The notes under the pieces were generated by a model. The model was not told the DNA's origin and searched no databases. It saw nothing but the letters and a program-made list of their open reading frames with translations. Positions 25,748 through 37,991 of a stretch of 45,337 nt of DNA are shown piece by piece. Origin of the DNA: Methylococcaceae bacterium (GTDB taxonomy: Bacteria > Pseudomonadota > Gammaproteobacteria > Methylococcales > Methylomonadaceae); NCBI GenBank assembly GCA_030626845.1, contig DAOUTG010000011.1:1-45337 (forward strand), in the 5' to 3' direction. Made by a program: the position numbers and the translations under genes. Every line of letters begins with the position of its first letter. Positions within the stretch are counted from its first letter, which is position 1.

Positions 25748-26524
25748 TTACTTTAACAGAGTGCCAATACGTCCAAAATTTATGCCCTGATAGTCTAAAT
25801 CCCAGTTCATCCAAATAAAAAAAGCTTTTCCAACTAAGTTGGCTTCGGGAACTGTTCCCCAATACCGACTGTCATTGCTGTTATCGCGGTTATCTCCCAT
25901 AACAAAATAATGCCCTTTGGGAACAACATAAACGGATTCAACAGAGGGCTGTCCTTTACGAATTAAAATACTATGTTCAACGGGAGCTAAATTTTCTGTT
26001 AAGTGTATTGCACCCGTCATACTTTCGCCTTGACCTAATCCTTGATAAGTTTCTAAAGAAATCTGTGTCATCGGTTTGTCATTGACATAAACTTTTTTAT
26101 TGTAATAAGCAATTTTATCCCCAGGCAAACCAATAACGCGTTTTATATAATCAACAGAGGGATTTTTTGGGTAACGAAAAACAACAACATCACCGCGTTC
26201 AGGGGTGTCTAATTCAAAAACCTTAGTATTAATAACAGGGAGTCTGACACCGTAGGAAAATTTATTAACTAAAATAAAATCGCCAATTAAGAGCGTTGGC
26301 ATCATAGAACCTGAGGGAATACGAAAAGGTTCGACTAAAAAAGAGCGTAGCAGGAGTACGATTAAGACCACAGGAAAAAATGAACGGGCATATTCAACTA
26401 ATAGCGGTTCATCTTCTTCATTAAATGGCCTATCAATTGATCTTAAATAAAGAAGATAAGCTCCCCAAGTAATACCAGTAACCAGGGTTGCGATGACTAA
26501 GAAAAAGGAAAAATCAATATCCAT
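25748..26524 (-). CDS. lepB: Signal peptidase I
   Basis: Cleaves signal peptides on the periplasmic side of the inner membrane. Two N-terminal helices (about 6-26 and 49-63) precede the catalytic domain. The nucleophile is Ser73 (IPSGSMMPTLLIGD) and the general base Lys128 (DYIKRVIGLPGD). The family box MGDNRDNSNDSRYWG is present. At 258 residues it is somewhat shorter than the E. coli enzyme but typical of many gammaproteobacteria. It lies 36 bases after lepA. Confidence 0.96.
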   Translation of the reverse strand: MDIDFSFFLVIATLVTGITWGAYLLYLRSIDRPFNEEDEPLLVEYARSFFPVVLIVLLLRSFLVEPFRIPSGSMMPTLLIGDFILVNKFSYGVRLPVINTKVFELDTPERGDVVVFRYPKNPSVDYIKRVIGLPGDKIAYYNKKVYVNDKPMTQISLETYQGLGQGESMTGAIHLTENLAPVEHSILIRKGQPSVESVYVVPKGHYFVMGDNRDNSNDSRYWGTVPEANLVGKAFFIWMNWDLDYQGINFGRIGTLLK

Positions 26525-26560
26525 ATTTACTGTTATGTGAGATTAAAAGAGGCATGATAA

Positions 26561-28360
26561 CTAATCTTTATTGACTTGCAATACAGCGAGAAAAGCTTCT
26601 TGTGGAATTTCAATACTACCGACTTGCTTCATACGTTTTTTACCCGCTTTTTGTTTTTCAAGTAATTTTTTCTTACGACTAATATCGCCACCATAACATT
26701 TAGCGGTGACATTTTTGCGCAAGGCTTTAACCGTCGAGCGGGCAATAATTTTAGAACCGATAGCCGCTTGTATGGCAACTTCATACATTTGTCTTGGAAT
26801 AAGTTCTTTCATTTTTCCAACCAAATCACGTCCACGTGTTTGACTTAAGTCTTTATGAACAATGATAGACAGGGCATCGACTTTATCACCATTAATTAAA
26901 ACATCTAATTTTATTAGTGCGGCTATTTGAAAGCGCAAAAATTCATAATCAAACGAGGCATAACCACGGGAAATTGATTTTAGACGATCAAAAAAGTCTA
27001 AAACGACTTCACTCAAAGGTAATTCATAACCTAGTGAAACTTGTGAGCCTGTGTATTGCATATTTTTTTGAACCCCTCGTTTCTCTACACAAAGACTGAT
27101 TACCCCGCCTAAATATTCTTGTGGCACTAATATATTTGCTTGAATAATCGGTTCTCTAATTTCAGTAATAGTCCCAGCATCAGGCAATTTGGCAGGATTA
27201 TCTACCATTAAGACATTACCGTTATGCGTTTCAACTTCGTAAACAACCGTCGGGGCTGTAGTAATTAAATCAATGTTATATTCGCGCTCTAAACGTTCTT
27301 GCACAATTTCCATATGCAACATTCCTAAAAATCCACAACGAAAACCAAAACCTAAGGCTTGTGATGTTTCTGCTTCAAATTGTAAAGCGGCATCATTAAG
27401 GCGTAATTTATCTAACGCCTCACGCATGTTGGTATAATCATCTGAACTGACAGGATAAAGTCCTGCAAAAACCCGTGGCTGAACTTTTTCAAACCCTGCT
27501 AAGGTTTCAAGTGCTGGGTTATCAGTCAAGGTAATAGTATCACCCACAGGTGCGCCAAAAATATCTTTAATGCCTGCGACAATAAAACCCACTTCTCCTG
27601 TATTTAAAGTTTCTTTTTCTAAACGTTTTGGGGTAAAAACGCCAACTTTTTCAGTTAAAAAAGACTTTCCCGTAGACATAATAGTTATTTTTTGTTTTCG
27701 GCGAAGTTTACCATTAACAATTCTCACTAACGAGACTACACCCAGATAATTATCAAACCATGAATCAATAATAAGGGCTTGTAAAGGGGCATTCTCATCA
27801 CCCGAAGGTGCAGGGATTTCTCTGACTAGTTGCTCTAAAACTCCCTCAACGCCTATCCCTGTTTTTGCACTAATTTTAAGGGCATTATCAGCAGGAATTC
27901 CAATCACATCTTCAATCTCGTGCATTACCCTTTCAGGTTCAGCAGAAGGTAAGTCTATTTTATTAAGAACAGGGATAACTTCTAAACCTTGCTCAATAGC
28001 CGTATAGCAATTGGCAACACTTTGTGCTTCAACCCCTTGTGCTGCATCAACAATTAATAACGCGCCTTCACAAGCCGCTAAGGAGCGTGAAACTTCGTAG
28101 GAAAAATCTACATGCCCTGGGGTATCAATAAAGTTCAGTTGATAAATTTCGCCATTCTCAGCTTTATAATCTAAGGTCACACTTTGTGCTTTGATAGTAA
28201 TACCGCGCTCACGCTCTATATCCATAGAATCTAAGACTTGGGCTTCCATTTCTCGATCACTTAAACCATCACACAATTGTATGAAACGGTCAGCAAGGGT
28301 TGATTTTCCATGGTCGATATGGGCGATAATGGAGAAGTTTCGTATGTGTTTTAAGTCCAC
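26561..28360 (-). CDS. lepA: Elongation factor 4 (LepA)
   Basis: A ribosome-associated translational GTPase affecting translocation and initiation. G1 is AHIDHGKST and the G3 DTPGHVDF and G4 NKIDLP motifs are present. The LepA-specific C-terminal domain includes [29 protein letters not shown] and [16 protein letters not shown]. The 599 residues match the family exactly. It starts the lepA-lepB-DUF4845-rnc-era operon. The 160-base gap upstream (28361-28519) is very AT-rich and must hold its promoter. Confidence 0.98.
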   Translation of the reverse strand: MDLKHIRNFSIIAHIDHGKSTLADRFIQLCDGLSDREMEAQVLDSMDIERERGITIKAQSVTLDYKAENGEIYQLNFIDTPGHVDFSYEVSRSLAACEGALLIVDAAQGVEAQSVANCYTAIEQGLEVIPVLNKIDLPSAEPERVMHEIEDVIGIPADNALKISAKTGIGVEGVLEQLVREIPAPSGDENAPLQALIIDSWFDNYLGVVSLVRIVNGKLRRKQKITIMSTGKSFLTEKVGVFTPKRLEKETLNTGEVGFIVAGIKDIFGAPVGDTITLTDNPALETLAGFEKVQPRVFAGLYPVSSDDYTNMREALDKLRLNDAALQFEAETSQALGFGFRCGFLGMLHMEIVQERLEREYNIDLITTAPTVVYEVETHNGNVLMVDNPAKLPDAGTITEIREPIIQANILVPQEYLGGVISLCVEKRGVQKNMQYTGSQVSLGYELPLSEVVLDFFDRLKSISRGYASFDYEFLRFQIAALIKLDVLINGDKVDALSIIVHKDLSQTRGRDLVGKMKELIPRQMYEVAIQAAIGSKIIARSTVKALRKNVTAKCYGGDISRKKKLLEKQKAGKKRMKQVGSIEIPQEAFLAVLQVNKD

Positions 28361-28519
28361 TTAATTTTCAATTAATTGTTAGAGAGAAGTTACAAATAAT
28401 TAGCGAAATTTAATAAAATTACACTTAAATTTCAAACCTTTTATTATAACATAAATCATCCTTAAAATAGGAATTAGTTATATTATTTAAGGAAAAAACA
28501 TCCTCACTAAAGCTTATTT

Positions 28520-30686
<2,167 letters not shown>

Positions 30687-30701
30687 TCATAAAGGACAAA
30701 C

Positions 30702-30736
30702 AAAAAAGCCCCGTCATAAGGACGAGGCTTTTTTTT
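30702..30736. terminator. Terminator after rpmA
   Basis: AAAAAAGCCCCGTC (30702-30715) pairs with GACGAGGCTTTTTT (30721-30734) with one mismatch and a 5-base loop, flanked by A and T tracts. It would end the minus-strand rplU-rpmA transcript and is symmetric enough to work both ways. Confidence 0.85.
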
Positions 30737-30773
30737 AAATTTAGAAGTCACTAAAAAAGTGACTTAAGAAAAT

Positions 30774-31031
30774 TTAAGCAGCAACAATGCTGACGAATTT
30801 ACGATTTTTAGCCCCTTTTGTTTGAAAAAGAACCTTGCCTGTCGCTGTTGCAAATAATGTGTGATCTTTACCGATGCCAACATTTTCACCTGCGTGAAAA
30901 CGTGTCCCTCGTTGACGAACAATAATACTGCCAGCAGGAACGCTTTCACCACCATAACGCTTAACACCTAAGCGTTTAGAATTGGAATCACGACCATTTC
31001 GGGTACTACCACCCGCTTTCTTATGAGCCAT
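30774..31031 (-). CDS. rpmA: 50S ribosomal protein L27
   Basis: An 85-residue basic protein beginning [20 protein letters not shown] and containing [23 protein letters not shown], the L27 signature. L27 lies near the peptidyl-transferase centre. The N-terminus starts directly with AHKKAGGS, so no processed leader peptide is present. It lies 20 bases after rplU and before a strong terminator. Confidence 0.98.
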   Translation of the reverse strand: MAHKKAGGSTRNGRDSNSKRLGVKRYGGESVPAGSIIVRQRGTRFHAGENVGIGKDHTLFATATGKVLFQTKGAKNRKFVSIVAA

Positions 31032-31051
31032 TGTAAATACTCCTTAGGAAT

Positions 31052-31363
31052 TTAAGCAGAAATGCCAGTAATTTGGACTTCTGTATAATATTGACGATGC
31101 CCCATTTGTTTCATATGGTGCTTACGTCGTTTAAATTTAATAATTTTTACTTTTTTATGGCGACCTTGGGAAGTAACTGTTGCTGAGACTTTACCGCCAT
31201 CAACAAAAGGCTGACCGATTTTAACATCGCTGCCTTCACCAACCATTAAGATTTTGTCGAACTCGATGCTGTCGCCTTCTCCAAGTTCTAGTTTTTCTAT
31301 TTTTAAGGTAGCACCTTCTTTTACTCGGTACTGTTTACCACCTGTTTGAATTACCGCATACAT
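31052..31363 (-). CDS. rplU: 50S ribosomal protein L21
   Basis: A 103-residue protein from the chosen start [14 protein letters not shown], which has a GGAG ribosome-binding site nine bases upstream. An ATG 18 bases earlier would add six non-family residues. Later [23 protein letters not shown] is the L21 C-terminus. L21 binds 23S rRNA. It is the first gene of rplU-rpmA and has a near-consensus promoter. Confidence 0.97.
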   Translation of the reverse strand: MYAVIQTGGKQYRVKEGATLKIEKLELGEGDSIEFDKILMVGEGSDVKIGQPFVDGGKVSATVTSQGRHKKVKIIKFKRRKHHMKQMGHRQYYTEVQITGISA

Positions 31364-31410
31364 CAGCGTCAGCTCCATCAAGCATTAATATCTGTTTAAG
31401 TGAACAGGGT

Positions 31411-31439
31411 ATTATATTTTTAAAAGTAACTGTCGTCAA
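31411..31439 (-). promoter_or_regulatory. Near-consensus sigma-70 promoter of rplU-rpmA
   Basis: On the minus strand TTGACG (31434-31439), exactly 17 bases, then TATAAT (31411-31416). It sits about 47 bases before the L21 start and suits a highly expressed ribosomal-protein transcript. Confidence 0.8.
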
Positions 31440-31491
31440 ACGCTAAATTAATCAAGCAATTAAAGTTTCCATGAAATACCAATTAAAATTA

Positions 31492-31521
31492 TTGACATCA
31501 GCTACTTTTATTCAATAGCAT
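31492..31521 (+). promoter_or_regulatory. Promoter candidate for ispB
   Basis: A perfect TTGACA (31492-31497), an 18-base spacer and a weak TAGCAT (31516-31521) lie about 32 bases before the ispB start, divergent from the rplU promoter. Confidence 0.5.
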
Positions 31522-31553
31522 GGAGGATTATTTTAAGCAATAGACTCTCGCAA

Positions 31554-32543
31554 ATGTCCTCAAAAACAACAATTAATTTTAATTCCATTAAAAAATTAAC
31601 CGAAAATGAAGCCAAGGCAGTTGATGAACTTATTTTAGAAGAACTTAGCTCTGATGTGGATCTAATTAATAAGATTGGATATTACATTATTAGTAGTGGG
31701 GGTAAACGTTTACGCCCGATGGTGTTACTTTTAGCGGCTAAAGCTTTAAATGAAACTAACGAACATCATATTACCCTTGCGACTGTCATTGAGTTTTTGC
31801 ATACGGCAACACTTTTGCATGATGATGTCATTGATGGCTCAGATATGCGCCGAGGTAAAGAATCTGCTAATGCGGTTTGGGGAAATTCTGTGAGTGTTTT
31901 GGTGGGTGATTTTCTATATTCCAATGCTTTTCACATGATGATTCGCACCCGTAATTTTCAAGTAATGGAAATAGTTTCGCAGACAACCAGTGAATTAACC
32001 GAAGGTGAAATATTACAATTATTAAATTGTCATAATCCTGATACAACCGAAGCCCAATATTTAGCCGTTATTATTCGTAAAACCGCTATTTTATTTAAAG
32101 CAGCGGCAAGACTTGCCGCGATTATGTCAAATGCAACAGCAGAAGAAACCCAAGGGTTAATGGATTATGGTCAACATTTAGGCATTGCTTTTCAGTTAAT
32201 TGATGATGCTTTGGACTACACTGCCAAAAGTTCTGAAGAATTAGGTAAAAATTTAGGCGATGATTTAGCAGAAGGAAAGCCAACGTTACCCTTAATTTAT
32301 GCAATCAAACAAGCCTCTAGTGAAAAATCACAAATTATTATTAATGCCATTAAAAATGGTTCTCGTGATTCATTTAAAGCGGTTTATGACGTTGTTAAAA
32401 GCACGCATGCAATTGAAGATACGTTACAGCGAGCTGATGAGGAGGCAGAGAAAGCGATTATAGCGCTTGATGCTTTGAAAGATTCTATCTATAAAGAAGC
32501 ATTAATTTCATTAGCTAAATTTTCAGTACAACGTGATTATTAA
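31554..32543 (+). CDS. ispB: Octaprenyl/polyprenyl diphosphate synthase
   Basis: A long-chain trans-prenyltransferase that makes the quinone side chain. The first aspartate-rich motif is HDDVIDGSDMRR (DDVID at 90-94), and the second is LIDDALDYT near 213-221. SGGKRLRPMVLLLAA is also typical. It has 329 residues. Divergence from rplU-rpmA is the classic ispB location in gammaproteobacteria, which supports IspB over IspA. Chain length cannot be read from the sequence. The start has no obvious ribosome-binding site nearby. Confidence 0.95.
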   Translation: MSSKTTINFNSIKKLTENEAKAVDELILEELSSDVDLINKIGYYIISSGGKRLRPMVLLLAAKALNETNEHHITLATVIEFLHTATLLHDDVIDGSDMRRGKESANAVWGNSVSVLVGDFLYSNAFHMMIRTRNFQVMEIVSQTTSELTEGEILQLLNCHNPDTTEAQYLAVIIRKTAILFKAAARLAAIMSNATAEETQGLMDYGQHLGIAFQLIDDALDYTAKSSEELGKNLGDDLAEGKPTLPLIYAIKQASSEKSQIIINAIKNGSRDSFKAVYDVVKSTHAIEDTLQRADEEAEKAIIALDALKDSIYKEALISLAKFSVQRDY

Positions 32544-32620
32544 ACCTAGATGATTGTATCTCTATTTTCACTATGATATTGTGTCCTTGAAATTATTTTT
32601 TCAATTATGAGGACAAAGTT

Positions 32621-32836
32621 ATGGCAGAATGGCGTAAAGTGGCGAAAGCATTTGCTTTAGAAAGTGGACATATTACTCAAAAAGAAGTGACGGTTTTAAG
32701 AACACAAATTCTTACAGATGAGCATATTTCTAAAAGTGAATTAGACTTTTTACATGAAATTAAGGAAGAAGCAGAAAGTTCAGTTCAATTGTTAGATGAT
32801 TTAATTACTGATTGTGAGGCGGCGATTAATAAATAA
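32621..32836 (+). CDS. Small helical hypothetical protein
   Basis: A 71-residue, probably all-helical protein without membrane segments. Two similar helix-loop-helix units (GHITQKEVTVLRTQILTD and EHISKSELDFLHEIKEEA) suggest an internal duplication, vaguely like TerB or EF-hand-type helices, but no family is claimed. A ribosome-binding site (GAGGA) precedes the ATG. It is followed by a hairpin terminator. It may share the ispB transcript, 77 bases downstream of it. Confidence 0.7.
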   Translation: MAEWRKVAKAFALESGHITQKEVTVLRTQILTDEHISKSELDFLHEIKEEAESSVQLLDDLITDCEAAINK

Positions 32837-32856
32837 TAGCAATCATACAACAGAGG

Positions 32857-32882
32857 GAGACGCAAGATATTGCGTCTCTTAA
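32857..32882. terminator. Terminator between convergent genes
   Basis: A perfect 9-bp stem, GAGACGCAA (32857-32865) with TTGCGTCTC (32870-32878), has a 4-base loop. It lies after the 71-residue gene and before the stop of the minus-strand membrane-protein gene, so it could act on both transcripts. Confidence 0.65.
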
Positions 32883-32889
32883 CTTTAAA

Positions 32890-34125
32890 TTACCCAAAAA
32901 ACCAATAAGCCACGATTATTGCAGCAATAATCCCCGCTACATCTGCAATTACGCCACATGCCACAGCATGGCGTATATGTTTAATTTTCACCGCACCAAA
33001 ATAAACCGCCAATACATAAAAGGTCGTTTCTGTACTTCCTTGAACAATGGAAGCTAAATGTCCTGCAAATGAATCTGCACCATGAACTTGCATCGTGTCA
33101 ATCATCATCGCTCTTGCGCCACTGCCACTAAAAGGTTTCATTAATGCGGTTGGCATGGCATCAATAAATCGTGTATCAAACCCAAGTAAATTCACACAAT
33201 ATCGAAGTCCATTCGCACATAATTCTAATGCGCCGCTGGCTCGAAAAACGCCTATCGCCACCAACATTGCCACCAAATAAGGGATAATCATAATAGCGGT
33301 ATTAAAACCTTCTTTTGCCCCCTCAACAAAAGCTTCATAAGCGTTGATATGCTTATAAGTTGCGGTCAAAATAAAAATCATGACAAGGGTAAATAAAACG
33401 ACATTACTCATTAGTGCTGATTGTAATAACATTTCTACTTGGCTTAGTTGAGAAAAATAAAAAACTAGCAGGCCAATAAATAAACTAAAACCTATAAAAT
33501 AACTTGCAATAATTTTATCCCATAAATTAATTTTTTGTACGAGGCTAACCGCACCAAGTCCTACGAGTGTAGAAATATAAGTCGCTAATAAAATAGGGAT
33601 AAAGACATCCGTAGGATTAGCCGCCCCTAATTGTGCGCGATAAGTAAAAATAGCAATAGGAAATAAAGTGACGGCTGAGGTGTTAATCACCAAGAAAAGT
33701 ATTTGTGCATTGGTTGCGGTCTCAGGATTTGGGTTTAACTTTTGTAATTCTTGCATTGCTTTAATACCTAACGGCGTGGCGGCATTATCCAAACCTAAAG
33801 CATTGGCTGAAATATTCATCACCATCGCCCCTAAAGCAGGATGATTTTCAGGTACTTCAGGCATTAAACGTTTAAATAATGGCGTTAAACCATGGGTTAA
33901 TAATTGAATAAAACCACACTGCTCACCAATTTTCATAATACCCAACCATAAAGCTAACACGCCTGTTAATCCTAAAGAAATTTCAAATGCGGTTTTAGAT
34001 AATGCAAACATGGCGGTCATAATTTCAGAAAAAACCTGTTGATCTCCTAGTAATAGCCATTTGACTAGAGCAACAACGAAAGCTGTGATAAAAAATAAAA
34101 CCCAGATAATGTTAAGCATGTTCAA
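32890..34125 (-). CDS. SpmA-SpmB-like 'nucleoside recognition' membrane protein
   Basis: A 411-residue polytopic protein with about ten hydrophobic helices. The first half matches SpmA-type proteins (WLGIMKIGEQCGF, MVMNISANALGLDNAATPLGIKAM, LFLVINTSAVTLFPIAIFTYRA) and the second half SpmB (GAKEGFNTAIMIIPYLVAMLVAIGVFRASGAL, ALMKPFSGSGARAMM, IVQGSTETTFYVLAVYFGAV). In spore formers these are two proteins of spore maturation. Fused versions occur in non-sporulating Gram-negatives, where the transported molecule is unknown. The gene is divergent from trxB. Confidence 0.88.
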   Translation of the reverse strand: MNMLNIIWVLFFITAFVVALVKWLLLGDQQVFSEIMTAMFALSKTAFEISLGLTGVLALWLGIMKIGEQCGFIQLLTHGLTPLFKRLMPEVPENHPALGAMVMNISANALGLDNAATPLGIKAMQELQKLNPNPETATNAQILFLVINTSAVTLFPIAIFTYRAQLGAANPTDVFIPILLATYISTLVGLGAVSLVQKINLWDKIIASYFIGFSLFIGLLVFYFSQLSQVEMLLQSALMSNVVLFTLVMIFILTATYKHINAYEAFVEGAKEGFNTAIMIIPYLVAMLVAIGVFRASGALELCANGLRYCVNLLGFDTRFIDAMPTALMKPFSGSGARAMMIDTMQVHGADSFAGHLASIVQGSTETTFYVLAVYFGAVKIKHIRHAVACGVIADVAGIIAAIIVAYWFFG

Positions 34126-34180
34126 ACTTTTCCTGTTGGATAAAAGTGCTATTATTATAAACGCCTTAAAAAATCTAAGG

Positions 34181-34208
34181 TTTACGGATAATTAATTCAT
34201 CGTATAAT
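34181..34208 (+). promoter_or_regulatory. Promoter candidate for trxB
   Basis: TTTACG (34181-34186), a 16-base spacer and a perfect TATAAT (34203-34208) lie about 37 bases before the trxB start. The -10 box is strong and the -35 box moderate. Confidence 0.5.
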
Positions 34209-34220
34209 TAGTGATCGTAA

Positions 34221-35201
<981 letters not shown>

Positions 35202-35298
35202 TGTTTAAATTACACTAAAAATAAACCTTATCAAGTTAATAACTATCTACAATAAGCAAATACAGTTTGTTTATCTAATCATATTTAAGGGTAAAAAA

Positions 35299-36237
35299 AT
35301 GAGTTTTAACATATTAGTCACAGGGGGCGCAGGTTATTTAGGGTCTGTTATTGTTCCTGAATTATTAAAATTAGGCCATAAAGTCACGGTTTTAGATAAT
35401 TTCATGTTTTCACCAACCTCATTAGCCGATTGTTGCTATCAAGCTAACTTTGAAGTCGTCCGAGGCGATGCACGAAATAAAGCTTTATTAACAAAATTAG
35501 TGAAAGATAAAGATGTCGTCATTCCATTAGCCGCTTTAGTGGGCGCACCTTTATGTAACCGTGATGAAATTGGTACATTAACCACCAATCGGGATGCGAT
35601 TAAAACCTTGACCGACGTTTTATCGCCTGAACAACGGATATTAATGCCGATTACCAATAGTGGTTATGGCGTTGGACAAGACGGCATTTATTGCACCGAA
35701 GAAACCCCTTTAAATCCGATTTCAACTTATGGACAAACCAAAGTTGATGCCGAAAAAATTGCCTTAGATCGTGGTAATGCGATTAGTTTTCGATTGGCAA
35801 CCGTATTTGGCATGAGTCCACGTATGCGGCTTGATTTATTGGTCAATGATTTTGTTTATCGTGCGGTAAATGATCGCTTTATCGTCATTTTTGAAGGCCA
35901 TTTTAAACGTAATTACATCCATATTCGGGATGTTGCCAATGCGTTTATCATGGGCTTGAATAATTTTGAGACCATGAAAAATGAACCTTATAACGTCGGT
36001 TTATCGGATGCCAATATTTCTAAATTAGAATTGTGTGCAAAAATTAAGGAACAAGTCCCTAACTTTACGATTATAGAAGCTGAAATTGGTAAAGACCCCG
36101 ATCAACGTAATTATATTGTTTCCAATGAAAAAATTGAAAAACTCGGCTTTAAACCGCAGCATTCGTTAGAAATGGGCATTAAAGAATTAATTAAAGCCTA
36201 CACCATTATTAATAATAGTAAATTTAGTAATGTTTAA
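35299..36237 (+). CDS. NAD-dependent sugar epimerase/dehydratase (extended SDR)
   Basis: A 312-residue extended SDR with Rossmann start NILVTGGAGYLGSVIVPELL and catalytic Tyr144-x3-Lys148 (STYGQTKVDAEK) with a preceding Ser121 (TNSGYG). SFRLATVFGMSPRMR and YNVGLSDANISKLEL are typical of nucleotide-sugar epimerases and dehydratases. The substrate is unknown. It is the first gene of a four-gene cassette and overlaps the next by 8 bases. It should supply an epimerised or keto sugar nucleotide to its neighbours, by inference. Confidence 0.85.
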   Translation: MSFNILVTGGAGYLGSVIVPELLKLGHKVTVLDNFMFSPTSLADCCYQANFEVVRGDARNKALLTKLVKDKDVVIPLAALVGAPLCNRDEIGTLTTNRDAIKTLTDVLSPEQRILMPITNSGYGVGQDGIYCTEETPLNPISTYGQTKVDAEKIALDRGNAISFRLATVFGMSPRMRLDLLVNDFVYRAVNDRFIVIFEGHFKRNYIHIRDVANAFIMGLNNFETMKNEPYNVGLSDANISKLELCAKIKEQVPNFTIIEAEIGKDPDQRNYIVSNEKIEKLGFKPQHSLEMGIKELIKAYTIINNSKFSNV

Positions 36238-37171
36238 CCCCGATTCTAAAATCTACCTAGCAGGCCATACGGGCTTGCTAGGCTCGGCTTTCGTTCGCGT
36301 GTTGAAAGCTCAAGGGTATAAAAACCTCATTACACGCAGCCATGAGTCACTAAATTTAACCGACAAACCACAAACAGAGGCTTTTTTTAAAGCTGAACGT
36401 CCTGAGTATGTTTTTTTATGTGCGGGGAAAGTCGGCGGTATTATTGGCAATAAAACCCGTCCTGCTGATTTTTTACAGCAGAATTTAGCCATTCAAACCA
36501 ACGTCTTTGAAATGGCAAATCAATACGCGGTTAAAAATCTACTCTTTTATGGCTCATCTTGCACCTATCCCAAATTATGTGAACAACCGATGCACGAAAA
36601 ACATTGGCTCACAGGCGCAATTGAAGAAACTAGCATGGGTTATGCCGCCGCTAAAATAGCAGGGATTATTGGCTGTCGTGCTTATAATAGCCAATATGAA
36701 ACGAATCGTTTTATTTGTGTGATTCCCAACTCCATGTATGGGGAAAATGATAATTTTGACTTAGAAAATTCGCATGTGTTTTCCGCGCTGATTCGACGTT
36801 TTCATGAGGCTCAAAAAACAGGGGATTCAGAAATAACTTTATGGGGAACGGGTAGCCCACGACGTGAGTTTATTTTTAGTGAAGATGTCGCTGATGCCTC
36901 ACTTTTTCTGATGAAAAATGCCGAAAAACTCGAAAACCAACATTACAATTTAGGCACAGGCACGGATTATTCAATTAAAGAACTCGCTGAAAAAATTGCC
37001 AAGGTCGTCGGTTTTCAAGGACAGATAAAATGGGATACCCAAAAACCTGATGGCACACCGAGAAAATTATTAGACAGTTCACGCTTATTAGCCTTAGGTT
37101 GGCAACCGAGCGTCAACTTTGAAGACGGCTTAAAAACAACCTATCACTGGTTTAAAAAACATTATGATTGA
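36230..37171 (+). CDS. GDP-L-fucose synthase-like SDR
   Basis: A 313-residue SDR close to GDP-L-fucose synthase (Fcl/WcaG): KIYLAGHTGLLGSAFVRVL at the NADP site, FYGSSCTYPKLCEQP with the catalytic Ser109/Cys111 pair, Tyr138-x3-Lys142 (GYAAAKIAG), and LWGTGSPRREFIFSEDVADA. All the epimerase-reductase residues are visible. No GDP-mannose 4,6-dehydratase (gmd) lies nearby, so the true substrate may be another 4-keto sugar nucleotide. It overlaps genes on both sides by 8 bases. Confidence 0.85.
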   Translation: MFNPDSKIYLAGHTGLLGSAFVRVLKAQGYKNLITRSHESLNLTDKPQTEAFFKAERPEYVFLCAGKVGGIIGNKTRPADFLQQNLAIQTNVFEMANQYAVKNLLFYGSSCTYPKLCEQPMHEKHWLTGAIEETSMGYAAAKIAGIIGCRAYNSQYETNRFICVIPNSMYGENDNFDLENSHVFSALIRRFHEAQKTGDSEITLWGTGSPRREFIFSEDVADASLFLMKNAEKLENQHYNLGTGTDYSIKELAEKIAKVVGFQGQIKWDTQKPDGTPRKLLDSSRLLALGWQPSVNFEDGLKTTYHWFKKHYD

Positions 37172-37991
37172 TACCGCGTATTTAAAACAACAGGCTAAAT
37201 TTTTGAGGATCGAAACCTTAAAAATTCACAAAGCCGCCCCTGAAGTCCGTGTTGCCTCCTCATTATCACCGATAGAAATATTTACCGCATTATTTTATGG
37301 CAAACTACTGCGTTATAACCCTAAAAACCCGCGTGATGAAAATCGAGATCGGCTCATTATCTCCAAAGGGCATGGCTCAATTTGCATGTACCCCTTATTA
37401 GCCGATTTAGGTTTTTTTGATAAAGACGAATTAAAGCGTGTTTGTAAAAGTGGTAGTTTTTTAGGCGGTATTCCCGACCCGATTATTCCAGGGTATGAAA
37501 CCGTCAATGGATCATTAGGCCATGGTTTAGGCGTTGCGTGTGGAATTGCCTTAGCCTTAAAAACCAAAAAATCCGATAAAAAAGCCGTGGTATTGACGGG
37601 TGATGGCGAATTAAATGAAGGTGCAAATTGGGAAGCCATTATGTGTGCCGCACAGCATAAGCTGGATAATCTAACCTTGATTGTTGATTATAATAAAGTG
37701 TCCATGCTAGATTTTAGTAAAAACATTATTGACTTAAATTCATTATCCGAAAAATTCAAAGCTTTTAATTGGGATGTCTATGAAATTGAAGACGGTCATG
37801 ATATTGAGCAAGTTTATAACACCTTGAAAACGGCTTTTTCAGATCAACAGCAAAAACCCAAAGTGGTGATTGCCCATACGGTGAAAGGCAAAGGCATCCC
37901 CTTTTTAGAAACACATCCCTTAAGTCATATCTTATCGGTGAAAGAAGGGGATATTGATGGCTTAGTGGAGGAGATTAAACATGCAGATTAA
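37164..37991 (+). CDS. Transketolase-like N-terminal (TPP-binding) subunit
   Basis: A 275-residue half of a split transketolase. KGHGSICMYPLLADLG, GSLGHGLGVACGIAL and the thiamine-pyrophosphate motif GDGELNEGANWEA (GDG at 146-148) ending in VDYN are visible. The split N/C form is common outside central metabolism. It overlaps the fucose-synthase-like gene by 8 bases and the C-terminal subunit by 11, so the two halves are made together. Location among sugar-nucleotide genes suggests a dedicated two-carbon transfer in glycan synthesis, not the pentose pathway; this is inference. Confidence 0.88.
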   Translation: MIDTAYLKQQAKFLRIETLKIHKAAPEVRVASSLSPIEIFTALFYGKLLRYNPKNPRDENRDRLIISKGHGSICMYPLLADLGFFDKDELKRVCKSGSFLGGIPDPIIPGYETVNGSLGHGLGVACGIALALKTKKSDKKAVVLTGDGELNEGANWEAIMCAAQHKLDNLTLIVDYNKVSMLDFSKNIIDLNSLSEKFKAFNWDVYEIEDGHDIEQVYNTLKTAFSDQQQKPKVVIAHTVKGKGIPFLETHPLSHILSVKEGDIDGLVEEIKHAD

